Shown: positions 17,701-24,880 of the stretch, in pieces
Layout: each line of letters starts with the position of its first letter
How positions within the stretch are numbered: position 1 is the first letter of the stretch
NCBI GenBank assembly: GCA_002502095.1
Contig: DAPJ01000003.1
Span: forward strand, 1-51,027
Source of the DNA: Euryarchaeota archaeon UBA62
GTDB taxonomy: Archaea > Thermoplasmatota > Poseidoniia > Poseidoniales > Thalassarchaeaceae
Length of the DNA stretch: 51,027 nucleotides
Direction: 5' to 3'
The notes under the pieces: model-generated
Told to the model about the DNA's origin: nothing
Seen by the model: only the letters and a program-made list of their open reading frames with translations
The model's database searches: none
Translations under genes and position numbers: made by a program

Positions 17701-20700
17701 CTGGAGTAGCCATGAGGTGTTTCGGATAACCACAGTACATCTATGTCTGTGTAGGGGTTATCGTCCCAGTCTACGTCGATTACTGCTGTCCCTCCCGTGG
17801 CCCATTCTTCTGGCCATTCAATGGATAAGAATCTCCAATCCCCGCTCTCTGCCCTCCAGTCCCACCTGGTCGCACCTGAAATCCATTCCTCAGAGTAAAG
17901 GGTCTGATTGGAGACGTTGCCATCCACGGGCTTGGCATTTAATGCGAAAGGACCTATCCATGGGACGTTTGTAACAACGGGAAGCGTCCATGAACGATCA
18001 TTGATGGACTGAGTGGGGGCCCCGTTAGGATGCAAATCATTTGATGAGATAAGTAATCCATGCTGATGTAGGCCTGGATTAGCATCAATAGGGACTGTGA
18101 TGATCATCGGGACCTTACTTGATTCATTTGCCTGCAGTGTAATCTCGGATGGAACGGTGATCCACTCATCTGAATCAGTTCCAAATGTCGTCCAATCGAT
18201 CTCGATTCTTACTGGTTGATCTGAAAGCTGGCCGTTGTAATTCCATACTGCCAACATCAGGCCGTCACCAGGGTCCTCAAATGGATTGCCCATTCGAACC
18301 TCGGCGTTTGGGCCGTCTGAACGCCAGTATGTTACTTCCTTGAGCTCGTCTTCTTCGGTCCAATCTTCGGAGTCGACCATTGAGTCGTTATCCAAATCCA
18401 GTACGTAGATTCCGTCTTGGTCTTCATCGTCCCACTTCATTATCTCCAAGAACACTCTCTCTTCCGAGTCCCTGTCCTGATTATTATCGAAGTTTGAGTA
18501 ATCGATCGTGGCCCGGGCCCTGAATTGTCTAGTTTCTGGGTCTAACTGGTAGTTTGAGTCGTTATTCAGATGTATTGGGATTAGCAGGTCGGGCCTGCTA
18601 CTTTGATGCCCGTCCCATGAGGAGTTTTCACCCTCATCTGTCCCATTTCCAGTGCTGTTCCAGATTCTGGTTTCATGAGAAAGGGGAGAGAAAGATGTGG
18701 GCGATAGTTCCAGACTTATTTCAGAGTCGCCGGGATTAGTGAACACTAACTCTGTCGTCTGGGACTCACCTGGCCTTAGGAGGTTTAGGTTTGCGTCTCT
18801 GTGTTGCCCCTGGAATGTACCACTATTCCAATGAGAAGGTGTCGCCCACCAAGTGCCGTTCTCACCGTCTAAAGTCCTAATTGCCTTTGAGGCATTGAAC
18901 CAACCCCCTCCTTGAGTGAAAGGCTCGTATCCCCTGTCGTCCGAGGTTGACATCACCAGATCCCTGAACTCCTGAGAATTTGGATAGTCGCCCAGATTGT
19001 ACATCCAAGCCTCAGCGACCAAGGCCATTAGTCCGGCCGCAACGGGAGTAGCTAGACTGGTTCCCCCCCAGCTCCTCCAAGCAGAGTTTGCATCGTCTCG
19101 GGAATTCAGAGGTATATCGCCAGTTGCTGACCAGCCTACTGCAACGACATCTGGATCCATTCTTCCGAGAGCGTTCGGCCCTCTGTTGGACCAAGGGGCT
19201 ATTTGCCCCCATGTTCCGCTAGAACGGCTGCTAAATGCCCCAACAGAAAAAACTCCGTTGGATGCACCAGGTGATTTGGTAGTTCCGAATCCATGCCCCC
19301 CGTTGCCAATTGCAACAGCGTATGACGTATTCTCGTTGTAGAATCTAGTTAGCCAGTCTAGGTAAAGAGAATAGGCATCGGCACCAGCTTCATCTACAGA
19401 TGAGTAACCGAATGAGAAGGAGCCGATATTGGGCTGATCCGGAGTATCGGTATGGCCGTCATATCCCTCAGCTATGAACCTCCAAGCATCAAGTGAGTGC
19501 CCTCCGGAGTAATGGTTGCCTATAGAAGAGATAGTGGCATTGGGCGCCATGCCCATTACCTTCCCGTCACTCACCACTCCTTGAGCAGAAACCGCACTGG
19601 CGCAGAGAGTCCCATGGCTACCTGATTCCAGCATGAACAGAGTTAGATTTCCAGGTCCTGCCACTCTATCCGAGTAGCCGTGCCTGGCTGCATATGTGTC
19701 CCCGTATGGGACTCCTAATGTCCCGTCTGAAACCCAGTAAACTAGTCCCCCGGAAACATCCCATAGGCCATCTCCGTTAGTGTCCAATCCAGAGGTTTCC
19801 TCGCCCGGCCTCATTGGAACCTCATCTCCGAACTCCCCATCCCTGTCAAGGTCCGCGTAGACGGTCTTGTAATGCCCGTATTCCTGATCATCCACCACAA
19901 GTATTGGAACATCCCCTCCCTGTCTTGATCTCAATGTGGAATCTGGATGCTCACCTAGGTGATACTCGCCCGAAATAGACATATTTACGCCTGTGATATT
20001 CAATCCTGAATTATCCAGTATGCCATCGGAATTATTATCCAAATCTATGATCGAGGTGTCCGCATACCAAGACGATCTCTCTGGGTATGCCTCCCCATGA
20101 ACCATCCAACTGTACATGCTACTGTGATCCAACATCAGAGGCCACCCAAAGTACGGGGAATCATGGAAGGTCACTCTGGCCTGCGTCCCGTTCAAGTCGG
20201 GATGTGCGAAGTCTACTCCTGTATCAGCTACAGCGACTATGAGCCCCTCTCCCGAGTAGCCACTTTCCCAAGCATCGGTGGCCCCGTGTAGCTGTCCAGT
20301 AGTCACGGTGCTGGGAAGAAAATCAGGCTTATCGAAAGGCTCTATTGAGTATGGCTCAGGAGCTACCTGAGCATCGATTACTGCGATGACTCCGGGTATT
20401 CCTGGAATTTTTTGAACTAGCTCTGAATCTACCCAGAAGGTTCTGTGATCTATTCTTCCATCGGATGTCTCCTGTTGAATTAGGGACTCGCCTGGCCCTG
20501 GCCCTACCTGCTCCTCGAGAGCACCGTTCTCAATCTGCCAGAACTCAAGATTCTGAAGTGAATTGGTGATTACAGTCACCCTAGAGTTTCCATTCCCTGA
20601 GTAGACGTCTTCCAGTAACTCCGGGTCGAACCATGGACTAGATTCCAGCTGCTGAAGATTGGCATCATGCTGATGGGCATCTGGATGGCTATTAGTTTCC

Positions 20701-20792
20701 ACAGTTCCTTCGTAATCTGAATCGCCCACGGTCACAGAGACGGTTTGCAGAATCATGAGAAGCACTAGTGCCAGTGCCTGATTCCGAGCCAT
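14715..20792 (-). CDS. giant membrane-anchored subtilisin-like serine protease (S8)
   Basis: The protein has 2025 residues: signal peptide (MARNQALALVLLMILQTVSV), a possible propeptide, then the S8 catalytic domain. Asp lies in VAVADTGVDFAHPDLN (about residue 190), His in SGSHGTLCASA (about 393), the oxyanion Asn in AIGNGGHG, and Ser in GGTSLATPVAAG (about 579). About 200 residues separate Asp and His, far more than in a minimal subtilisin, and hold Asp-rich loops (DLDNNSDGILD, DLDRDGEFGD, DTNGDGLWD). About 1350 residues of beta-sandwich domains follow, with more Ca-loop-like motifs (DSNGDGEFSSGEE). The end has a membrane helix (MLGWFSLAGLLVIATVLLAV) and a short cytoplasmic tail. It is probably a cell-attached protease for external protein or for maturing surface proteins; the target is unknown. 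Confidence 0.92.
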   Translation of the reverse strand: MARNQALALVLLMILQTVSVTVGDSDYEGTVETNSHPDAHQHDANLQQLESSPWFDPELLEDVYSGNGNSRVTVITNSLQNLEFWQIENGALEEQVGPGPGESLIQQETSDGRIDHRTFWVDSELVQKIPGIPGVIAVIDAQVAPEPYSIEPFDKPDFLPSTVTTGQLHGATDAWESGYSGEGLIVAVADTGVDFAHPDLNGTQARVTFHDSPYFGWPLMLDHSSMYSWMVHGEAYPERSSWYADTSIIDLDNNSDGILDNSGLNITGVNMSISGEYHLGEHPDSTLRSRQGGDVPILVVDDQEYGHYKTVYADLDRDGEFGDEVPMRPGEETSGLDTNGDGLWDVSGGLVYWVSDGTLGVPYGDTYAARHGYSDRVAGPGNLTLFMLESGSHGTLCASAVSAQGVVSDGKVMGMAPNATISSIGNHYSGGHSLDAWRFIAEGYDGHTDTPDQPNIGSFSFGYSSVDEAGADAYSLYLDWLTRFYNENTSYAVAIGNGGHGFGTTKSPGASNGVFSVGAFSSRSSGTWGQIAPWSNRGPNALGRMDPDVVAVGWSATGDIPLNSRDDANSAWRSWGGTSLATPVAAGLMALVAEAWMYNLGDYPNSQEFRDLVMSTSDDRGYEPFTQGGGWFNASKAIRTLDGENGTWWATPSHWNSGTFQGQHRDANLNLLRPGESQTTELVFTNPGDSEISLELSPTSFSPLSHETRIWNSTGNGTDEGENSSWDGHQSSRPDLLIPIHLNNDSNYQLDPETRQFRARATIDYSNFDNNQDRDSEERVFLEIMKWDDEDQDGIYVLDLDNDSMVDSEDWTEEDELKEVTYWRSDGPNAEVRMGNPFEDPGDGLMLAVWNYNGQLSDQPVRIEIDWTTFGTDSDEWITVPSEITLQANESSKVPMIITVPIDANPGLHQHGLLISSNDLHPNGAPTQSINDRSWTLPVVTNVPWIGPFALNAKPVDGNVSNQTLYSEEWISGATRWDWRAESGDWRFLSIEWPEEWATGGTAVIDVDWDDNPYTDIDVLWLSETPHGYSSENSTPYGNSTFFIEERSTNNYAGSGSHNWGTFTGGSREVFAVPVTPGVHQLALHTALHGVNSNDNPLNISVGYIAAEQSGFERVVTDWNEASGVDAVHLVSTVPLPIESVDSFGWSQPINLYNESVSQDTRGDKMTASWWKNLTINNSESISIEIDAEGHHADSDIDLYLFRDSNGDGEFSSGEEIKKSISGDSSEKVEVSNPEDGFYGVAVHGYDVPGDSINFWISIDEVGGSELRVTNQMPLSENEISSIWPNGSVSLAGENPSAAIQVSLEFERPDYAGIWQGYVDVELVGGIEIRLPYTYELVELDPEVNFVMPENMSHHNQSTPVLVHAIDRGIGFRLDQVNLSATDNRTQVPDADSVHALDTQGNHHNLTTLWNHGNHSSVPENLTFREIWINSTLPEIEKWHDYSIMVTDISGLYAQDFLSVSYDITSPEVSISSIPMITSNPVMTYQIWTEPDATLTHSGTIVELDEQGMAEYSFLLDKAEIGFDESSNSPYYFLNGSSIFTISVSDEAGNTVNREFQVIFDPDPPSESEFLSLKDQDGNHYSSEDVISPVNLTSGFLDLEIPSDTKSWCLSIHSDIGDYLTEECGENLSMPASFNASLGHPEPDEQGGDQEYYATTLPLSTTGLPDGDYTIQLDLMDWANSTASENWPISIDKSVPVVQWSTSPSHNTSLFDHRQEISWSSSELVSYDFTLNGEQIIQGDGELGSWPYELSKTGFQELCFYAVDETQNRTNSNFFSECRTMELSSKIYDTLILANWNGGIVSSEEVTAKIQLGPDQQIRWSEERSSEFNLVMPSSVIEEVTFDLREGENKFTVEVDSLNETDTYFLTVVRDTIPPVISIEERVNRTTTLAQTRVVEGVCEGGANVLVWSEIDSIALLCPSSGTFSVEIQILESPGEYDIHVISTDHANNEARAVTTVLMQDWPDWAVDDAKNMGPMLGWFSLAGLLVIATVLLAVRSIFNKNEYPSLAVEESNPDSYVDNTLSNP

Positions 20793-20893
20793 ACAGTGTA
20801 TCGTGCGTAGATGCTTCTTTCATTCTGCCGGCCTCTCGCCCGCTACATTCTCGCCCGTCAAGTCCAAAGCAGATATCTCATGCCAGAGCACGG

Positions 20894-20969
20894 AGTCCCG
20901 TAGTGTAGTGGTCCATCATCTCAGGTTTTGGTCCTGGGGACCCTGGTTCGAATCCGGGCGGGACTACCA
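20894..20969 (+). tRNA. tRNA-Gln (anticodon TTG)
   Basis: Acceptor AGTCCCG pairs with CGGGACT. The anticodon stem TCAGG/CCTGG encloses loop TTTTGGT with anticodon TTG. The T arm contains GGTTCGAATCC. Discriminator A is followed by an encoded CCA at 20967-20969. There is no intron. The 3' end lies one base from the stop codon of the convergent acyl-CoA dehydrogenase gene. Confidence 0.95.
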
Positions 20970-20970
20970 A

Positions 20971-22185
20971 TTATCTCTCAATTTCCTCTGGGCTTGAGTT
21001 TAGGTCTCTAGCGATGTTCTTCTGATGCCCCTCTAGGGTACCGCCACCTATCTCCAGGAGCTTTGCGTCCCTCCATAGCCTTTCTACGATGTATTCTCCA
21101 ACATATCCGTAGCCTCCCAGAACTTGGATAGCTCTATCTGCGATATTCTTGGATACAGTGGTCCCAAATAGCTTCACTCCATCGGAATCTAATCTATTTC
21201 CGGATTTTGATAGATCGATAAGTCTCGCAGTGTCGTAGACATAAGCCCTCATCGCCCTATACTCTGCCCATGACTCTGCAATGTGCCTCTGAATCTGTCC
21301 GAATTCACGTATGCTTCTTCCGAAAGCCTTCCTTTCACTGGCGTAGCCATTCATTACAGATAGGCATCTCCTGGAGATTCCAAGTGCCATCGCGGCGAGT
21401 CCCAGCCTCTCCAGTTCTAGATTCCTCATCATATGGGACATTGACTCACCTGGAGCGCCCACAACATTTTCCGGCGGAACGACGCAGTCCTCGAAAACAA
21501 GCTCAGCAGTGTTACTAGCCCTCATTCCGAGCTTGTCGATAATTTTCTGGCCCACCGAGAATCCCTCCATCCCCCTCTCTACGAGGAATGTTGTAATCTC
21601 TGCTCGACCATTGGAGTCGGTTCCAGTTCTTGCGTAAAGCCAGACTATGTCCGCAGGGGTTCCAGCATCATCAATAGCCCCATTTGTTATCCACATCTTC
21701 CTACCATTGATTACCCAATTTCCGTCATCTCTCTGGATCGCATTAGTCTCCATAGCCAATACGTCTGTGCCATGATCCGGCTCGCTCATTGCCATGCATC
21801 CAATCCACTCTCCACTGCACACTTTGGGGAGGATCCTTGATTTCTGTTCATGGCTTCCATTCTGGGCCAGGTTGTTGACCATTAGCTGGTCATGAGCAAG
21901 ATATGCTAGACAGAATGCGGGATCGGAGTATGAAAGCTCTTCATTGATGATCGCAACTGCTGTGGCATCCATTCCACCTCCTCCATACTCTGAAGGAACG
22001 GAAATTCCCAGAAGGCCGGAGTCTCCGAGGGTTCTGAATAGATCGGTATTGAATTTCTCATCTCTATTGAATTCCAGAGCCTGTGGTTCGACTTCCTCAG
22101 AGACGAACCCCCTTACCATCTCTCTGAGCATAGAGTGTTCGTCTGTTGGATTGGCGATGTCAAGAGTCCTCCAGTCATCCGTCAT
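20971..22185 (-). CDS. acyl-CoA dehydrogenase (isovaleryl/short-branched-chain-like)
   Basis: The 404-residue length is normal for the family. The N-terminal helical domain is followed by the FAD/substrate beta domain (GCMAMSEPDHGTD, KMWITNGA) and a C-terminal helical domain (RKAFGRSIREFGQIQRH, QVLGGYGYVGEYIVER). The position that carries the catalytic Glu in medium-chain enzymes is Gly here (EIGGGTLEG), while NLELERLGLAA has a Glu (about residue 259) where isovaleryl-CoA dehydrogenase has its base. This suggests branched or short acyl-CoA substrates. Electrons would go to ETF. The gene follows asnS by 46 bp on the same strand and converges on tRNA-Gln. Confidence 0.93.
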   Translation of the reverse strand: MTDDWRTLDIANPTDEHSMLREMVRGFVSEEVEPQALEFNRDEKFNTDLFRTLGDSGLLGISVPSEYGGGGMDATAVAIINEELSYSDPAFCLAYLAHDQLMVNNLAQNGSHEQKSRILPKVCSGEWIGCMAMSEPDHGTDVLAMETNAIQRDDGNWVINGRKMWITNGAIDDAGTPADIVWLYARTGTDSNGRAEITTFLVERGMEGFSVGQKIIDKLGMRASNTAELVFEDCVVPPENVVGAPGESMSHMMRNLELERLGLAAMALGISRRCLSVMNGYASERKAFGRSIREFGQIQRHIAESWAEYRAMRAYVYDTARLIDLSKSGNRLDSDGVKLFGTTVSKNIADRAIQVLGGYGYVGEYIVERLWRDAKLLEIGGGTLEGHQKNIARDLNSSPEEIER

Positions 22186-22226
22186 GAATATCGCAGATGG
22201 CTAGGGCGTAAGAGTGATTCGGGTGA

Positions 22227-22241
22227 CACGCCTATGGCGTG
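22227..22241. other. inverted repeat CACGCC-TAT-GGCGTG over the asnS stop codon
   Basis: A perfect 6-bp stem with a three-base loop covers the asnS stop codon (TAG at 22232-22234). It may mark a transcript end or simply be a local RNA fold between asnS and the acyl-CoA dehydrogenase gene. Confidence 0.3.
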
Positions 22242-23560
22242 ACGCGTCTACTGTCTCTTGGAAATGGTATTGTCTCTCTGATGTGATCCGCTCCTGAGAG
22301 CCATGCGCAGACTCTGTCTACCCCCATTCCGAACCCGCCATGTGGGACTCCTCCGTATCTCCTGACATCTATGTAGAATTCATAAGGCTCCCTCGGTGTT
22401 CCCTCTTCGTCAATCCTCTCAAGAATTTCAGATTCGGACCAAGTCCTCTCTCCCCCTCCTATTATCTCACCGTATCCCTCTGGGGCGAGTAGATCATGGC
22501 ACAGTACATACTTGGGGTCTTCTGGGTCTGGCCTGTGATAGAATGGCTTAGCAATACGCGGGTAGTGAGTCAGGAAGTGTGGGACCTCGAAATCTTGAGT
22601 AAGGATCTTTTCCTTGGTGTAGTCAAGATCCTGTCCCCACTCCACATTAACTCCCTTCTGCTGCAGAGTCTCGATGGCCTCGTCATACCTCATTCTCGGA
22701 TACTTGGAGTCGGCATAGTTCTGAATTAGGCCAAGGTCCCTACCTAGTTCGGATAACTCAGCTTCTCTTTCCTCCAAAAGAGAGCCCGCTATGCTCCTAA
22801 CTAGGGCCTCTCCATGGTTCATTACTTCCTCATTACCGCCCCATGCTATTTCCATCTCAGCGTGCCAGAACTCGGTAAGATGGCGCCTCGTTCTACTTTT
22901 CTCTGCCCTAAAGGACGGCGCGATTGTGTAGAGCCTCTCCAATGCGGGCATTGCCGCCTCAGCGTAAAGTTGCCATGATTGGGTTAGATAGGCCTTCTTT
23001 CCAAAGTATGGAACTTCAAAGAGAGTGCTCCCTCCTTCTACTGCTCCAGCCACAAAGTTTGGGGCTTGATACTCTATGAACTCGCGTTCTCTGAAGTAGG
23101 AGTGTACGGCGCCGAAAACTGTGGATCTGATCTTGAGCATCTTGGTCATTCTACCTGTTCTCAGATACAAGTGCCTATTGTCGAGTAAAAACTCAGTTTC
23201 TCCACCATCGGCTTCGGCCATTGCAGATTCTGTGATTGGAAATGGATTTTCTGGGTTGACGTGTCCGATGACTGATCCCGTTTCAATGACAAGTTCGTGA
23301 CCGTGTTCCCTGTCCGTATTTTTTACAGTGCCCTTGACACGAATACTCGATTCTATTAGTGCGTTGGATAGTGATTCGAAGCACTCTTCTCCTACTGTTT
23401 CCCTCTTGATCACACATTGAAGAGTACCTGTTGAGTCTCTGAGTACCACGAATCTAATTTTCTTGGAGCCCCTGGTCCTATGCACCCAACCACATAGCTC
23501 GACTTCTGCATCATCGTATTTCCCAGACAGTACGTCACCAATCCAGAACTCCTTGCTCAT
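22232..23560 (-). CDS. asnS: asparaginyl-tRNA synthetase
   Basis: The protein has 442 residues and is a class IIb synthetase. An N-terminal OB-fold anticodon-binding domain (VELCGWVHRTRGSKKIRFVVLRD) is followed by the catalytic domain. Motif 2 is in YTIAPSFRAEKSRTRRHLTE, and motif 3 is GFGMGVDRVCAWLSG followed by HIRETIPFPRD. The segment HLTEFWHAEMEIAW is characteristic of AsnRS; archaeal AspRS typically has HLxEFTSIDIE there. It charges tRNA-Asn. A TATA-like sequence (CCATATACC, around 23591-23600) lies about 35 bp upstream of the ATG, and tRNA-Lys is just upstream on the same strand. Confidence 0.93.
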   Translation of the reverse strand: MSKEFWIGDVLSGKYDDAEVELCGWVHRTRGSKKIRFVVLRDSTGTLQCVIKRETVGEECFESLSNALIESSIRVKGTVKNTDREHGHELVIETGSVIGHVNPENPFPITESAMAEADGGETEFLLDNRHLYLRTGRMTKMLKIRSTVFGAVHSYFREREFIEYQAPNFVAGAVEGGSTLFEVPYFGKKAYLTQSWQLYAEAAMPALERLYTIAPSFRAEKSRTRRHLTEFWHAEMEIAWGGNEEVMNHGEALVRSIAGSLLEEREAELSELGRDLGLIQNYADSKYPRMRYDEAIETLQQKGVNVEWGQDLDYTKEKILTQDFEVPHFLTHYPRIAKPFYHRPDPEDPKYVLCHDLLAPEGYGEIIGGGERTWSESEILERIDEEGTPREPYEFYIDVRRYGGVPHGGFGMGVDRVCAWLSGADHIRETIPFPRDSRRVTP

Positions 23561-23618
23561 GGTCTCCCCCGCTCGCCTCAGGTGGCCCGTGGTATATGGT
23601 TGCCTCGCAAGCTACGCT

Positions 23619-23695
23619 TGGCGGGTCTGACGGGGTTCGAACCCGCGACCGCCCGGTTAAGAGCCGGGTGCTCTACCTGACTAAGCTACAGACCC
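23619..23695 (-). tRNA. tRNA-Lys (anticodon CTT)
   Basis: On the minus strand, acceptor GGGTCTG pairs with CAGACCC. Anticodon stem CCCGG/CCGGG encloses loop CTCTTAA (anticodon CTT), and the T loop is TTCGAAC. Discriminator G at 23622 is followed by an encoded CCA (23619-23621). There is no intron. Confidence 0.95.
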
Positions 23696-23716
23696 GGCCT
23701 TCCGAATGGCTATTCC

Positions 23717-23724
23717 GATTTAAT
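23717..23724 (-). promoter_or_regulatory. TATA-like box of tRNA-Lys
   Basis: The minus strand reads ATTAAATC, centred about 26 bp upstream of the mature 5' end of tRNA-Lys at 23695. Confidence 0.5.
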
Positions 23725-23740
23725 GGCCTCGGGTGATAAA

Positions 23741-24463
23741 CTAGGAGAGTCTGCCTTCGGGGTTGACCATAATATCCACTCCTGAAGTCGAGGCAACGAA
23801 TACTGCATCGCATATCCCCACGAAGAGGCCGACCTCGACTACTCCATCGATTACAGATATCATACGCTCCATTTCACCTGGATTAGTAATAGTGGGACCG
23901 AACTCGCAGTCTAGGATATAGCCATCATTATCAGTGACATAGATTTTATCTTCGTCCCGGGCATTTGTCATTTTACGTCTCAAGAGGACCTTTCCTGGAC
24001 AGATGTTAGATATCTCTTCAATTACGTAGAGGTATTTTTCTGGACTGACTTCGACTGGCAGATTGAATTTACCGAGGACGTCTACCCTCTTACTCTCGTC
24101 GGCAACTACAATCATTGATTTTGAGAGATTAGCAACAATTTTCTCTCTTGTAAGTGCGCCTCCTCCTCCCTTGATTAGAGAGAAATGACTGTCAAATTCG
24201 TCAGCTCCGTCAATCGTTATATCCAAAGATTTGACATCGGAAATTTCCATCAGAGGTATTCCTAGGCTCTGTGCCAGTTCCCTTGTAGCTTCGCTGGTAG
24301 GTACTCCGATTATCTCTAGTCCTTCTTCGGATAACCTCCTGCCAATCTCGACTATTGTATACTTGACAGTTGATCCAGTTCCCAGTCCAACATTCATCCC
24401 ACTTCTTACATATCGACATGCTGCGATTCCTGCTTCTCTCTTCAGCTCCTCGACGTCGCTCAT
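23741..24463 (-). CDS. rpiA: ribose-5-phosphate isomerase A
   Basis: The 240-residue protein (MSDVEELKREAGIAACRYV...) matches the usual RpiA length. Motifs: GLGTGSTVKYTI (substrate loop), SLDITIDGADEFD (catalytic Asp region), LIKGGGGALTREKIVA, VVADESK (catalytic Lys region), LPVEVSP. It interconverts ribose-5-phosphate and ribulose-5-phosphate. The frame stays open upstream to 24739, but that 92-residue extension lies antisense to RNase P RNA and has no family similarity. ATG 24463 has a TATA-like AAATAAT about 30 bp upstream, so it is chosen. The gene is divergent from rnpB. Confidence 0.95.
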   Translation of the reverse strand: MSDVEELKREAGIAACRYVRSGMNVGLGTGSTVKYTIVEIGRRLSEEGLEIIGVPTSEATRELAQSLGIPLMEISDVKSLDITIDGADEFDSHFSLIKGGGGALTREKIVANLSKSMIVVADESKRVDVLGKFNLPVEVSPEKYLYVIEEISNICPGKVLLRRKMTNARDEDKIYVTDNDGYILDCEFGPTITNPGEMERMISVIDGVVEVGLFVGICDAVFVASTSGVDIMVNPEGRLS

Positions 24464-24557
24464 GAGGTTCCGTGAGCAGGTTTGAAGATGATTATTTCCC
24501 ATAATGGAAAATGAGGAGGGGACCGTTGGGTTCATTGGCATTGACTTCTCGGGATGC

Positions 24558-24857
24558 CTGAGGGAGCAGGAGGGTTGCTGACAGTGTACGACACTGAGGA
24601 AAGTCCCCTCTCCATGATGCGAGTGGCCCGACGCAAGTCGGGGATCCGAGAGGGTCGGCTCTGCAACAGAAACGAACTGCCCCGGGAGTACGATGAATCC
24701 GAAAGGAGGAGGTTTCCCGAAGGTAGCTGGAACGAGCACCCCCGCTGGAGCAAGTCCAAGCAGGCCCGTAATGCATCAACAGGGCCGGGTAGGATGCAAA
24801 GTTGAATGCAACCAGCCGAAAGGTGAACAGAAAGGGGCTTATTCCCTGCACCCTCAC
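24558..24857 (+). ncRNA. rnpB: RNase P RNA (archaeal type A)
   Basis: The universal cores appear in order: GAGGAAAGTCC (24596-24606, CR-I), TGCAACAGAAACGAACTGCC, GATGAATCCGAAAGGAGG, TGGAGCAAGTCCAAGC, and ACAGAAAGGGGCTTAT (24827-24842, CR-V). The ends pair as helix P1: GAGGGAGCAGG (24560-24570) with CCTGCACCCTC (24845-24855), with a single A bulge. The length of about 300 nt fits. It is the catalytic RNA that trims 5' leaders of pre-tRNAs. Ends are accurate to a few bases. Open frames on either strand here are spurious. Confidence 0.95.
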
Positions 24858-24880
24858 TAAGCACTCAGCTTCAGCTATAT

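Noticed and set aside
24464..24739. 92-residue N-terminal extension of RpiA
   Set aside because: It lies antisense to RNase P RNA, has no RpiA similarity, and the shorter start has a TATA-like element at the right distance.
24492..24864. Other open frames across the RNase P RNA on both strands
   Set aside because: The RNA's conserved cores and P1 helix explain the sequence; the predicted peptides show no family motifs.
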